Assembly (NCBI GenBank): GCA_038142005.1
Contig: JAYQJE010000001.1
Location: 1 to 64,000 of the forward strand
DNA: 64,000 bases
Source: SHAN690 sp023262195
GTDB lineage: Bacteria; Bacteroidota; Bacteroidia; Flavobacteriales_G; Salibacteraceae
Direction of reading: 5' to 3'
Part shown: positions 1-11,866 of the stretch, in pieces
Layout of the letters: every line of letters begins with the position of its first letter
Numbering within the stretch: position 1 is the stretch's first letter
Program-made: the position numbers and the translations under genes
Notes under the pieces: generated by a model
Databases searched by the model: none
What the model was told of the DNA's origin: nothing
The model's input: the letters and a program-made list of their open reading frames with translations, nothing else

Positions 1-2931
1 GTTAAGCTCAATACATCATCAGGATTAGTGCTAAATAATGCTTTTGGCTGCGGTACAACATAAACGATACTGTCCATGGTCTTTTCTGAATAACAACCCT
101 CTTCTGTAGTTACCTTCAGTGTGACGTTATATCGATTGAACTTACCGGTATAGTTTGTATAGACATTGAGGGCAGTATCTTCTCTTTCTTGTCCATCACC
201 GAAGACCCAACTACGATTCCATTCCACTCCGCTCTCACTTTTTGTACTATCCACAAATTCTACTTCCAACGGTGAACACCCACTATCAGGAACCGCACTA
301 AATCGAGGCATCAATTTCTCGTAAACTTTAATCGGATGAGTAATGGTAGAAGTACACTCTCTGAATGATTCAACAAATAGTGTGACATCATATTCACCAA
401 ATTCTGAGTATGTATGATACGGATTTCTTTCGTTATTCAGGACGCTTCCATCTCCGAAATTCCACTGATAGGTCTTCACAGGCTCAGTGAAATATGTCGT
501 ATCATCAAATCGGATCTCCTCACCCTCGCAAATATTGGTCAAATTAAAGTCTGCCTCAGGAATATCATATACGGGGATCATCTTCGTGTTTGAGTGGCTA
601 CATTCTTTATCCGAAGTAGTGGTAAGCGTCACAGGGTAGACACCAACTGCATCAAATAAATGTGTTGTAGACTCACCTGTTTTAAGTGTAACAGAATCGA
701 TCACCCACTCAAACTTCTCTAGGCTACCATACTCAACAGTTGACACTGAATTCAACTCAAGTATGTCTCCAAGACAAACCTTGTTTGTAAAATTAAACTC
801 CGTCACTGGTGTGGGATAAACTTCAATATTCGTTAGGGTGTCATCATAACATCCAAAACTAGATGTAACCTCTAAATGAACTTGAACGAATCCACCAATA
901 TCGTATTGATGTTTGGGGTTTTGCTTGGTTACGGACGAACTTCCATCACCAAAATTCCACTCCCATGTTTTAATATCAGAGGCAATGACAGAACTTTCAT
1001 CATTGAATACAGCCACTTGATATTGACATGAATTCTCTAAGCTGAATTTTGCTTCAGGCAAATGATATACCCTCACATTAATACTAGCTGAGTTATAGCA
1101 TCCCTTATTTGATTTCGCAGTAGCATTAATAGTATAAGGACCAGGGAAAGGATAAATGTGATCAGGTTGATAGGCGTTAAGAAAAGATGAATCAATAGGC
1201 GAATTATCACCGAAATCGAAGGCCCATTCGGTTATAAAGCCTGATGGGATTGTTGTATTGTTCTGTACGCTCATCACTTCATTGAGGCATACATTGTCGG
1301 CCTCAAAGTCAATATCTGGTTCAGGATTGACATCCACTATTTTATAAAGTGTATCAGCACAGCCTTGGGCATTGACAATTAGACGCACATTATATGAACC
1401 TTCATTTGCATACATATGCACTGGGCTTTGGGTAACATAATTATCAACGCCATCACCGTCAACATCCCACAACCATGAGTTTATTGTGGCTCCATTGTTT
1501 TGACTTTGATCTTGGAAGGACACTGGTGCACCTTCACAAACATCAGCAGTGGTAAAGTCGGCACTTGGCGTAATGGCTACGGTAACGATCATTTCGTCTT
1601 CAGTACTTGGGCAGCCTTCTGAGCTAACTGTCCAACGCAAAATGTGCTGACCTGGCTCAGTTGCAGTATACGTTGCGTTATTAGTGGTCGTGTCATTGAA
1701 GGTACCTTCTATTCCATTTGGAGCAGATACTACTGTCCAAGCTCCATCACCAACATTCGGCACATTAGCATTAAGCTTTGCTATTTTACCTGTGCAAACA
1801 GTTCGATCTGGGCCTGCATTCGCTGCGTTTGGTTGTACTGAAGAATTGACTTGAATACAGGTGTCTTCACTCCAAGCACAATTATCTCTGTAACGAACAC
1901 AGATATCTGCTACCCCGGATGCAAATTGTACTTCAATAGAATCATTCGCTGAGCTTGAATCGATGACATTTCCATTGGTCACTGTCCATTCATATTGCAT
2001 TGCGCCTGCTTGTGGTGGGATTACATACCAAGCCGAATTATTTTTGGCATACCCTTTTAGGCCCAACGATAGTGTCTGCGAGAACTGGTTCGGTAATGGT
2101 GTAGTTAAAACAAGTATCACCACTCCAAGTACAAGTATCTTCAAGTTCAACACAAATCTGACCTCCAAGAGAATTAGCACCGATAGCAACTGTGATCATG
2201 GTATCACCCTGAATGCTCAAAATTGAATCTCCAGCGGGAACGGTCCAAGCATAATCCTGCGCGATTGAATCTTTTGGAATCCACCAAGTCACTGTATCGC
2301 CTTGGCACAATGACATTGGTCCATTAAAAGGCCCTTGAGGTTTGGGAGGCGTGGGGCAGCAGCTATGAAATCCGAAAATTCTACCCGTACTGAAATTAAC
2401 TTCAGACCAAATATCATGCATTTGTTGATTATTCAAAGGAAACTGCATCCCACTGCGTGATAAGGTAGCATTATTTCCAAGAATCGTAGTGACAAAATTG
2501 GCGCCATCGTAACTATTCGCCATCGTAGTTCCAACTGCTGTGCTGCGTGACCCATAGATTCCTATGACATCACCGGAGGTAACAGCCACGTTGCATGATA
2601 TGGGATTATTACCATTCACACTATCCGCATAAAATAATGATACGAAGGCGTTTGTGGTTCCAGGAAATGCAGGTGGCGCACCATTGGTAAATCGGACAAT
2701 TTCCACATGCCACATGTTATTATTCATCGAATTCGGAACATACACTTCACATATATTAAAGTTAACAGGAGCTGTGAAGTGGTAGCCTCTTACTCGGTTA
2801 GATGTAAACGACCCTGTTTGTGGACCCGGGCCGAATTGGATTTGACTCATTACGTCTGCTCCAGTCAATGCAAAAACCAGAGCGAGGATTGTGAGTCTTA
2901 AGAATTTTGTGTTCATCAGAATAGATATCAT
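1..2931 (-). CDS. Large secreted PKD/Ig-repeat surface protein (partial, one frame break)
   Basis: Runs off the left edge, so the C-terminus (where a T9SS sorting tail would sit) is not seen. A signal peptide begins at the Met whose codon is at 2913 (MNTKFLRLTIL...) and is more convincing than the upstream Met at 2931. The first roughly 190 residues form an unrecognised domain. Ig-like segments rich in Cys and Trp follow, then at least five PKD-type units marked by W-x-F-G-D-G variants near 1460, 1220, 945, 460 and 195. The frame is interrupted at 2041-2045: one more A in that run (minus strand) joins the stop at 2038 to an open frame that stays open to base 1. Such proteins are typically exported adhesins or gliding-associated surface proteins in this phylum. 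Family and localisation are confident, exact role unknown. Confidence 0.85.
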
Positions 2932-2938
2932 AAATTAT

Positions 2939-3283
2939 TTATTGCTGATTTAATTGATAGAGATCATAATACTTTTTACGATCAATTAAAAGCTTTTCTA
3001 TTGAGGTAGGGTGCGTTTTCACCCATTGCTTCAAGTCTGTGAGTTGCTCCTGACTTACTGGAGCATTAAGCGACAAGTTCGGAAAATCTTGTTCAGCCTG
3101 CATTGATTGCACATATTCATTTTGAACGTTGGGGGCCTCAAATCCATCTACGATGACATTTACCACCACCGATATTTGGTAAGGTAATAGTGCTGTATCT
3201 GTTGGGACTTGAGCCTGTACTGAAACAGTACTCAAACCGATTATCAAAACTAGGCCGAGCAATTTTAATAGCTTAAGTGACAT
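2939..3283 (-). CDS. Small secreted hypothetical protein
   Basis: 114 residues with a clear N-terminal signal peptide ending around VQAQ at residues 22-25, so probably periplasmic or exported. The rest is a short acidic/Gln-rich chain with no motif I recognise. It ends 7 bases before the first possible start of the PKD-repeat gene on the same strand, so the two are probably co-transcribed and may function together at the cell surface. No function is assigned. Confidence 0.65.
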   Translation of the reverse strand: MSLKLLKLLGLVLIIGLSTVSVQAQVPTDTALLPYQISVVVNVIVDGFEAPNVQNEYVQSMQAEQDFPNLSLNAPVSQEQLTDLKQWVKTHPTSIEKLLIDRKKYYDLYQLNQQ

Positions 3284-3365
3284 ATGAACAGTTTTTATCT
3301 ATGAATGTAGACTCACAGACCTTAAAATGGAAGCCTGTCAGACTCAATAAATTTAAGACTCAAAT

Positions 3366-4809
3366 TTAAGTAGTTGTGTGTGTTTTTCGAAATAAATCGG
3401 ATAGTTCCTTAACAGGGTTAAATGTTTGAATTGGAACTTCCACAAAAACTGTAACCCAATGTGCCATGGCACCATTCCAAAGCCCAGGCCATTCTAGAGC
3501 CTTAATTTGCTCACCTTTCAACGTTTTGTCTGCAATGAAGTATTGATCAAACTTAACGTAATTGAGCAAATCAATATGATTGCCATCCAAGCCCTTTATG
3601 CTGCATACAATATCTACTGGATTGAAGTGTTTAGCGGATTTCAAAATCATCTCTTGGCGCATATCGCTTTTATCGATTTGAGATTGCTCCACAATTTGCA
3701 AGCTCTCACCCGTGTATTTGTCTAACGTCCAAAATGGGCCACCGCCAGGCTCACCCTCGTTTTTCACCATACCACACACACGAATTGGTCTCTTCAGGTA
3801 TTCTTTGACGTTTACATAGTCTCTTGGTATTCTCAGCCCCCATTTGTCCCGAGCTGAGTCGATACTCAATTCATCTAAAAGACCCTTGCTAATTTGATCG
3901 TGAATTCTTTGCATATCAGACTTGATATCTAACAAAACCCCTGCAAGCAGTTTTTTGTACTTAATGGTTTCTGGTAGAAGTCGCCCATGGGCTACATTAT
4001 CGATATTTTTTATGAATATCACGTCCGCATCCATGGCACTCAAGTTTCGAATAAGTGCCCCATGCCCCCCGGGCGTTTTAACTCTACACCATTTTCCTTG
4101 ATGCTGTTACCTTCCGTATCAAGCACCAAGGTATCTGTTTCCGGGTCTTGAACCGAAAATTCAATTTTGATACTGTCAGCATCTAAATTCAAATTTTTCA
4201 ACGCCAACTCAACTTGAGATTCAAAAACTTCACGATGAGCAGGTGATATAGTAAAGTGTAATGTAGGTACTCCTTCTGAAACAAGCTGCATTGCTTCTGC
4301 AATGTGCTCCTGAATGGGAGTAGCAGATATACCTTCATATTGATGAAATGGAATCACACCTTTCGGCATTTTGATGAAGTTCATTCCATGATCATAAAGC
4401 AATGCCTTCAACCAAGCAACCTTCGAGTCGATGCCTGCCTCGTAAGTTTCAATATCCAAACCATTGCAGACTTCCATCCATTGATCAAAGAAAGGCAGCA
4501 TTTCTGCTTTTTCAAAAAATGCCTTTATGGCCTTGGCGTGTTTCTTCGGGTTGTTCGTCCATTCAATCAATTCTTTGAACATTCTGGAGGCTGCTCCGGA
4601 AGCAGGAACAAATTTGGCCACTGATAGCTCAGCGGATTCTGACTCAAAGCGAGCGACATAATCCATTTTATCATTCCTGCCAAAAACACGTATTCCCGGA
4701 ATTGCTCGATGCGGCTCTCAGCAGCTTTTACATATTGAGTACCGCGTTCAAAACAACGTTTCTGATTATCTATTGAAAAATGATTTTCGAGCGTAGATAC
4801 TACTGCCAT
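3366..4809 (-). CDS. DUF4301 family protein (interrupted by frame breaks)
   Basis: Three overlapping frame fragments together give a DUF4301 protein of about 480 residues, close to the family's usual length. Visible family features are F-E-R-G near residue 20, KFVPASGAASRMF, a RPGG(H)GALI segment, and DADVIFIKNIDNV. The break near 4063-4072 is repaired by adding one G to a six-G run. The N-terminal break is best repaired by removing one base from each of the runs at 4726-4729 and 4695-4697, which restores a V-K-L-L-R-A-A-S stretch that I recall from the family. Start chosen: ATG at 4809, six bases after a TAACTTTG promoter box. Divergent from queE. The biochemical role of DUF4301 is unknown to me. 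Confidence 0.85.
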
Positions 4810-4815
4810 AGCTTC

Positions 4816-4823
4816 CAAAGTTA
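4816..4823 (-). promoter_or_regulatory. -7 promoter box TAACTTTG for the DUF4301 gene
   Basis: Exact match to the Bacteroidota -7 element TAnnTTTG, ending 6 bases before the ATG at 4809. No convincing TTG -33 element at 19 bases. Implies a very short leader. Confidence 0.5.
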
Positions 4824-4865
4824 CAGGTAAGAACTTTACCGACTACTTTAGGCACTTGTCATGCG

Positions 4866-4873
4866 TAACTTCG
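4866..4873 (+). promoter_or_regulatory. Probable -7 box TAACTTCG for queE
   Basis: One base off the TAnnTTTG consensus (C for T), followed by CGCAC and the queE ATG nine bases later. It forms a divergent pair with the box at 4816-4823. Confidence 0.4.
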
Positions 4874-4882
4874 CGCACTCAA

Positions 4883-5498
4883 ATGGCGATGAGAAACAAT
4901 ATTGCATTACCAGTTATAGAGCATTTCCCGACCATTCAGGGAGAAGGAGCTCATTCGGGATCTGCGGCATATTTCATAAGGCTGGGTGGCTGTGATGTAG
5001 GATGTCATTGGTGTGATGTAAAAGAAGAGTTGGCCAGTGGATGCACATCCAAAAATAGAAGTCGATGCATTGGTGCATTGCATTATCGAAGCCAAAATGA
5101 ATACTGCAGTAATTACAGGTGGAGAACCCACCATGCATAGCCTGAGTGAATTAACCGACAGCCTGCATCAACATAACATTGCCTGCCAAATTGAAACATC
5201 AGGAACAAACAACCTGACAGGGCATTGGGATTGGGTGACGTTTTCACCAAAAAAGTTTAAAGCCCCTGTGGCTGATTTTGGCAAGTTGGCATCAGAATTG
5301 AAAGTGATAGTCTTCAATAAATCTGATTTCGAATTTGCTGAGCATCATGCCTTATCGGTAAAAGAGTCCTGCGAATTATACCTACAACCTGAATGGGACA
5401 AACGCGATGAAATGATGCCATTAATTGTTGAATACATAAAAAAGCACCCCAAGTGGAAAGTATCCTTACAAACTCACAAATACCTAAATATTCCATGA
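4883..5498 (+). CDS. queE: 7-carboxy-7-deazaguanine synthase QueE (one frame break)
   Basis: Radical-SAM enzyme of queuosine and 7-deazaguanine biosynthesis that converts carboxytetrahydropterin to 7-carboxy-7-deazaguanine. Seen: TIQGEG near residue 16, the CxxxCxxC iron-sulfur motif at C37, C41 and C44, and ITGGEPTMH further on. The C-terminus ends with LQTHKYLNIP, typical of the family. One surplus G near 5026-5031 splits the frame. Removing it restores a K-E-S-W stretch and a protein of about 204 residues, normal for QueE. Start chosen at ATG 4883 because it fits the family N-terminus and follows a promoter-like box. The stop overlaps the ATG of the next gene (ATGA), suggesting translational coupling. 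Confidence 0.9.
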
Positions 5499-7448
5499 GG
5501 GTTTTTATCACAGTCATTGCCACCTTTTTCGTGTTAACTGGTTTTGGACAATCAGGTGGAACCTCGAGCAAAAAAGCAGAGAAAATTTATTTAGAAGCAA
5601 AAAATGACTTCCGGTTCGGAAGGATGGAAATGGCAGAAATCAGAGCCAATCAAGCCATCGAAAAAGATCCAGAATATCTCGATGCAATGATGCTTTTAGC
5701 AGAAATTTCATTGACAAATCAAAATTTTGAAGAAACCAAGAAGTGGTCTAGAAAAATCATTGACCTAGACCTAAACTACGCGCCCAATCTCATAGTAAAC
5801 CTGGCCGTGATTGAGCAATTGAGCGAAAACTATGAGGAGGGACTTAAACTCTATGAACGCTACATGAAAATTGCTCCGCCCGAGTCATCCAATTATAAAG
5901 CCGCAAAGTTAGGTGCGGCAAGCTGTGAGTATGCGATTTGGGCCATGGCCAATCCAGTTGATTTCAACATTGAAAACATGGGCGAGGCCATTAACTCAGA
6001 ACATGACGAGTACTTCCCATCGATGACCGCTGACGAACAAACCTTAATGTTCACACGTGCCTTGCCTGTGGAGCGTGCCTCATATTACGCCAATGATCGA
6101 AATGAAGATTTCTATTTCGCTCAACGATTGGCAGATGGCACTTGGGAAATGGCCACAAACCCTGGGCCGCCTTTGAACACACCATTCAACGAAGGCGCTC
6201 CGAACCTCAGCGTTGACGGATTATATCTGTTTTACACCGCCTGTGACTTAGATCAAATGGGTAACTATGGTGGCGGTAAAAAAGGGTACGGTCGGTGCGA
6301 TTTGTTTGTGTGCCTACGAGAGGGCAATAAATGGGGCAAGCCCCACAACCTAGGCCAAACCATAAATACGAAGAATTGGGAGAGTCAGCCCAGCTTTGCC
6401 AGTGATGGTAAAACGCTTTATTTCATAAGAAGACGTCAACCCGGAGGTGGACAAGTGCAAACGGATATTTACTTCTCGGAGTTGAAGAATGGCATTTGGT
6501 CTGTAGCACAGCCACTACCCTACAACATTAATACCCCATACAACGAGGAATCTGTTTTCATTCACCCTGATAATCAAACCTTATACTTCTCTTCGGATGG
6601 GCATATTGGCATGGGTGGTATGGATATTTACATGAGCCGAAGGCAAAGATGACGGATCTTGGGGCGACCCTGTAAATCTTGGCTACCCTATCAATACTAG
6701 TGGTCAAGAAAACAGCTTCAACGTGGCTCCAAGTGGAGCTTATGCCATCATCGCAAGTGATCGAGATGAGGGATTTGGAGGAATGGACCTGTATCGATTT
6801 GATCTTCCTGACAATGCCAGACCACAGTCCATTGCCTATTTGAAAGGAACCGTGTTGGACGCTTCAAATGATGCTCCACTCGCGGCCGACTTTCAGCTAT
6901 TAAATGTTGAGACTAATGATACCATTGCTCAATCAATCTCTGACTCAAAAAATGGTGAATTCTTAGTGGTGCTTCCTGCTGGCGAAGAGTATGCGCTTTA
7001 CGCCCAACACAAGGGCTATCTATTTCATAGTGAGAACTTCAAGCTAGACCGTGATGAAAACTCCACCAATTACGAAAAAACCATCAAGCTTCAACCGCTG
7101 AAAGCCGGTGGTGCTGTAGTGCTTAAGAATGTGTTTTTCGATACGGATAAGTTTGAACTGAAACCGAAGTCGAAAGTTGAACTGGACAAGCTGAACGCCC
7201 TACTCAAAGAAAATGCTGAAATGAAAATTGAAATTGGTGGCCACACAGATAATCAGGGCAATGCCGCTGCAAATCAAACACTGAGCGCAAACCGAGCACT
7301 GGCCGTGCGTGATTACTTGGTACAAAATGGTGTGAGCTCAGCGAGGTTAACTTATAAGGGCTATGGCCAAACCAAACCCATTGCCAGTAATGACACGGAA
7401 GAAGGACGCCAGCAAAATAGAAGGACTGAGTTTAGGGTGATTGAATGA
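5495..7448 (+). CDS. PorE-like outer-membrane OmpA protein with TPR and WD40-like propeller (one frame break)
   Basis: About 650 residues after removing one surplus G near 6640. Order of parts: signal peptide ending FVLTGFGQ; TPR-like helices to about residue 140; WD40/PD40-type beta-propeller repeats marked by 'LYFSSDGHIGMGGMDIY'-type segments to about 430; a carboxypeptidase-regulatory-like beta domain beginning LKGTVLDAS; and a C-terminal OmpA peptidoglycan-binding domain with GGHTDNQG and NRRTEFRVIE. This is the architecture described for PorE of the type IX secretion system, which links the secretion complex to peptidoglycan, and also for several paralogous OmpA proteins. I infer a PorE-like role but cannot separate it from paralogues. 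The start overlaps the queE stop. Confidence 0.85.
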
Positions 7449-7454
7449 GACATC

Positions 7455-8916
7455 TCAATTGAATACACCTAGCTTGAAGGTTGAACGCATGCCTTGTTCA
7501 TTTTCGAAACTGAATATGTAAAAGCCAGAAGTTTCAATTGGGAACTTAAAAAGTTCTGAATCTATTGTTCCAGATTGAATTTGTCTACCTGATAAGTCTG
7601 AAACGAAATATCGTGTTGGCTTTTCGTTTGAAAGATAAAAGTGAGCTATACCATTGTCAACTTTACCCAGCTCCACCACCTGCGTTTTGTTAACCCGCTC
7701 ATCATCTAGGCTTAACTGTATATCGAGGCTATCTGAATAAACATACTCATTGATGGGCTTTGGACTTAAGTCCAATGTTGAAAGCACAGCGAAAAAATCA
7801 TTTTGACCGATATTTCCATTAGCGGAGTTACCAAATAGAAGTAGGTTGGTGTCACTAGTAATGGAAATGTGCTTCAAGGCCTCATTTTCCTTTAACCCAA
7901 ATGAATTACCCTTGGTGAAACTGCCATTTGATTTCAGCTCATAAACATGGAAATCGCTCTTTCCTGCACCATATGTGTTAGTGGTAAGACCCAAGAAATA
8001 CTTTCCTGATTCCATAATGTCATAACACCGAAATCATCTCGGTTATTGACGTTCGGATTCCATCCATGGATTTCTTCCATTGAAAATTCAAGTCCGTATC
8101 TAGCAATGCTATGTAGGAGTCGAAATCTTCGTCATAAACCGAGTTAGATGATCCTGTAACAAGGAGATTCGTATCATTCAAAACAAGTAAACTAGATACT
8201 TGCTCATCATCATTCAAACCAATGGATTGACTATTTATCAGTAATCCAGTTTGATTAAGCTTAAAGATCGAAATATCTGAATGAGAAGAGTCCTGAGCGC
8301 GAGTGGTGGCACCAACATATATGAAGGAATCGACCGAAATAGTTAAGTTGAGAATTGAGTCGCTCGATTGAATCGAAAAAGTATTTATTCGGTTCAACAG
8401 TGAATCGAAGACTGATATTTGAAATCTGTCTGAACTCGATTCTTCCTCTAAAGCTTCAGATAATAAATAGATAAACTCATTTTCATAGAATATCTGAATC
8501 GGTTTATCTGAGCCATTTTTTTCAATGACTGTAGTCCTTTCAATATCAAGATCATCATTAAGAACTATCAATTGTACATCAAAACCAGTTGAGCCAAAAC
8601 CAGAATAGTATTGGTTACATATGACATAATTATCACCAGGAAGGGCCACCACGTCTGTCATTAACTCCAAGGCACTTGTTCCAATAACCTTAAATTTCGA
8701 ATTGGACAGATCCTTATTTATTTCTACGATATAGACATCAGACTGACCTCTTGCGCCTGTTGACCCAAAAAAATGATAACCAGAATCGGATTCAAAAGCC
8801 TTGACGGCATTTTCATCAAACTCACTTCCAAAAAAGAGATATGTGATGGTATCCTGTGCCCTAGCTAGCACGCAGGTAAGCGATAACACGAATATGATGG
8901 ACAGTGTCTTCATCAA
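7455..8916 (-). CDS. Secreted protein with T9SS type A-like C-terminal tail (one frame break)
   Basis: About 486 residues once one surplus T near 8018-8022 is removed. N-terminal signal peptide (ends LARAQD). The body has repeated beta-strand units resembling a propeller of the 'delta-60 repeat/kelch-like' kind, with recurring V-x-A-L-P-G and V-L-N-D-T-N-L-L segments. The last 80 residues (FVSDLSGRQIQSGTI ... GFYIFSFENEQG) look like a T9SS type A sorting domain without the usual YPNP opening. The start overlaps the stop of the barrel gene (ATGA), so this is the last gene of a three-gene operon. Probably an exported surface protein; substrate unknown. Confidence 0.75.
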
Positions 8917-10146
8917 AACAAATATTGAATAGATAATCGGCCACTGGCACCTAAATGAGATTTAGGCAAAATCCAACCCTCCAGATTTTGTATAGAAAGT
9001 CCTGCCTGCAAATGGTCAAACATCGCTTTTGCCCGAAGACCAAATTGCACATCACCAAATCCACCATAACCTAACACCGCATGGCAATCAATAAACTTAT
9101 TGAACTGATATCCTCCAAGCAAATAGGCAAAAGGATTATAACCCGCATGCCAGCGAACCACCGCTCCTCCACCCCACTCCGCTCCTTGCGGTCGTGATTG
9201 CAATATCTGCGTATGAAACGCACCTGGAAGCCAGTTTTGGTATCCACTTTTGCCGATCAGCCCGTTTACACTGCCCGAGAGACTATCCGAAAGGTTTTTA
9301 GTAAAGGTGTCATCAATCTCATCAACTTCCGGGAGCCCCACACCCGTCCAGTTTACCAAAGTGTCTATTTCAGAAACAATGGTTCTTGGTTGCCAGAAAA
9401 CTCTGCCAAGATCAACCACATCAAAGGAAAGATCCCACTCTGAATTAACAGCCGAGAGCCTCGTACTCATTCCAAAATCAATTGAAAATCCGCTACCGTT
9501 TGGACTGGCAAAACCAACACTTCCCGTATCGCTTTGGGCATAGGACGCAAAAAAATCACCGATGAGGGTATCCCCAAGCTCAGATGTAAAAACGGTTCCG
9601 CGCTCGATGTTCAAACTGGCCAGTTGTTCGCCATTCACAAAATTGGCTACAGCATAAACGGAAGTGCCAATGCTCGGAGTAAACTGCCAACCCAACCCAA
9701 TTTTTTGATACCGCATGGCCAAGGCAGATGCATCGGATACCACCAACGTATCTCCTACGAAGGACTTATTTCCTTCAAACACCATCGAATAGGCATCCGC
9801 AGGCGCCAGAATGCTGACATGCGCTGCATCAGACAATTTAATCAATAGACTATGACTCGAAGTGGAAACTGGTAGACTGGCAAAAATTGACGTTTCATAA
9901 TCCAGCCCTAATCGGTTTAAATCCGATGTTGACAATTTGCCAGTCTGATCCGAAATCACATCTTGGCTAATTTGGTCATCACTCGTCAGACTCAGAACAA
10001 AGTCATTATTAAAATCTCCCGAAGCAGCATTTATACCAGAAAAACCCGATCGTATTGTGACCATTCCATATTTGCGTATTTACCGGGATTTGTGCACAAA
10101 CTGACCCAACGAACAACACAGACATTATGATGATTACGTATTTCAT
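8913..10146 (-). CDS. DUF5723-like outer-membrane beta-barrel protein (one frame break)
   Basis: The ATG at 10146 encodes a signal peptide (MKYVIIIMSVLFVGSVCAQ) that is out of frame with the remainder. Removing one A of the AA pair near 10065-10067 joins them into about 410 residues. The mature part has alternating hydrophobic beta strands and ends in an aromatic residue (SIQYLF), as outer-membrane barrels do. Overall it resembles the DUF5723/PorV-PorP-like barrel proteins of Bacteroidota. The ATG shares one base with the TGA of the upstream lipoprotein gene, and the stop overlaps the next gene, so all three are tightly coupled. Barrel fold likely; the family name is less certain. Confidence 0.7.
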
Positions 10147-11729
10147 CAGTTTACTCGAGCATTTACATCTACCACCAAGCGATAATCAATTTCCTGACCT
10201 GAAGTAAGCCTAACCGCATCTACTCTCGTTGTGCTAAGCAAGGCCGTCACCTTAATGGAGTGCGCTGCGCCAAGCAATTCGATTTTCTCACTGTCAATTG
10301 GAACATCGGCTTGGCTCCTCGTGGGTATTACATCATCATTGGCGTTGACTTCAGCTCCCAAGACCAGCGAGGGAGTTTCAAACAAATCAAAAAGTACCAG
10401 CTTGTTCGAGTCGAGAAAGCTGAATTGTAATGTCCCATCAATTGGGTAATCATTGGAAAGGTATGCACGAATAAATCCCGAATTCAATCGCTCAATCGCC
10501 TCATCTTCTGTTTGAGAATCAAAGCTGAAATCAATCGTGTCTACAAGTGACACCCCTTTAGCTGCCACTATCAAAGGAATATCTAGCTGCATGTAGGCAC
10601 TTAGATTGTGGCCATAGTATGCAAAGTCATTCCCGAGAGATACATTTCCAAGCGGGTTAACATTTATCGCCACATCTGCAAGGATGCTATTGGGCTTCAA
10701 TTCGAGAAGTTCATCCAAATTGCTATTCTCATGGGTAAAGGAATAAACCTTGCGCTGATGTTTTACTGGGTTTTGCTCATTCCCCAAATCAATGGCTCGT
10801 GTAAACTGCTGCGGGCTCTCTACAATCTCATGATTTAATGACGCAAAGTCGCCCGTCTCTGAATTGCTCGAACTGATTTCACGCACATCCAAACCCAAGT
10901 CGGCTCCGATGCCATTGTCTACTATCAAATCAAGACTAAACTCAGTGATATCAACAGACTCAAAGTCAACTAAATCAAACACATCCAGCCCTTCGCTTTC
11001 ATTGAACTCCGCGACCTGATTGCCAAAGTATCCCGTAACGTATTCGGGAATAACGTTGGTTACTGTGTTTGAGATATCAAATCGATCACCTGCCTTGAGT
11101 TGCTGTGTACCAACCAAGTCAGGATGCACCATGGCCACTATGGTGGTAGCCACCGTATTTACTTTATTCTGCTTCAACCCTCTCAGGTTTAACGTGTATC
11201 CATTAAGGTCGTATTCCTTAGAAAAAGAAGAATTGCCATCAATGCGCTCGCTTACGCGAAAGGTGTCTCCATCGATCGAGGCGCTTTCAATCGAGTATTG
11301 AAAAAGTACATCTTGATCAAGGGTGTTTCGAATATCTACTCGAATTCTAGAATTGCGGATGATGGCTTCGGTGAGCCGCACATCTTTTAAATCAAACGTG
11401 GTTTCGCTGGTATCAACAAAAAAGGGTTGGCCAGGCTGCACGGGGATGGAAAGCGGAAAGAAAAAACCAGTATCAATGCTATAATCTGGAATTCCAATAA
11501 GGGTGTCTAGTCCTAAGCTGATAAGGGTATCTTCAGCAACAAGGTGTATCAAATTGCCTGATTCCTCCACAAAGTTTTCTTCGGGCAGATAATTATAGAA
11601 GTTGATAGAGCCGTGGGCCGCTGGAGCCAAAAGATCGGTATCCCAAGAAGCCAGATTCATTTCTCGCCTGCAACCAAAAATGCCAATCAAGAGGATAGAA
11701 AAAACAAAAACAAGGGCTTGCTTCCGCAT
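10146..11729 (-). CDS. Large lipoprotein of unknown function
   Basis: 527 residues with an N-terminal lipoprotein signal (LIGIFGC, modified Cys at residue 20). The body is predicted all-beta, with recurring VDIRNTL-like and VDVNAR-like strands that suggest several Ig-like modules, and no catalytic motif. First gene of an operon with an outer-membrane barrel and a T9SS-type exported protein. That order suggests a surface-exposed lipoprotein working with its own barrel. Family not recognised. Confidence 0.75.
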   Translation of the reverse strand: MRKQALVFVFSILLIGIFGCRREMNLASWDTDLLAPAAHGSINFYNYLPEENFVEESGNLIHLVAEDTLISLGLDTLIGIPDYSIDTGFFFPLSIPVQPGQPFFVDTSETTFDLKDVRLTEAIIRNSRIRVDIRNTLDQDVLFQYSIESASIDGDTFRVSERIDGNSSFSKEYDLNGYTLNLRGLKQNKVNTVATTIVAMVHPDLVGTQQLKAGDRFDISNTVTNVIPEYVTGYFGNQVAEFNESEGLDVFDLVDFESVDITEFSLDLIVDNGIGADLGLDVREISSSNSETGDFASLNHEIVESPQQFTRAIDLGNEQNPVKHQRKVYSFTHENSNLDELLELKPNSILADVAINVNPLGNVSLGNDFAYYGHNLSAYMQLDIPLIVAAKGVSLVDTIDFSFDSQTEDEAIERLNSGFIRAYLSNDYPIDGTLQFSFLDSNKLVLFDLFETPSLVLGAEVNANDDVIPTRSQADVPIDSEKIELLGAAHSIKVTALLSTTRVDAVRLTSGQEIDYRLVVDVNARVN

Positions 11730-11866
11730 GAGTTCAAATGTGCCAATTATTGAATTAAGACGTACAACTGCTGCCGACAGATGTCAAACAGTTTTTAACG
11801 GCCTCAAATCCAGCTAAATCGCAAGCTCCACCATAGGCAATCCAAACAGATTTCTACATTCGATGC

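Noticed and set aside
4304..4624. A 106-residue plus-strand frame
   Set aside because: Opposite the DUF4301 gene, which has clear family motifs; no signal or motif of its own.
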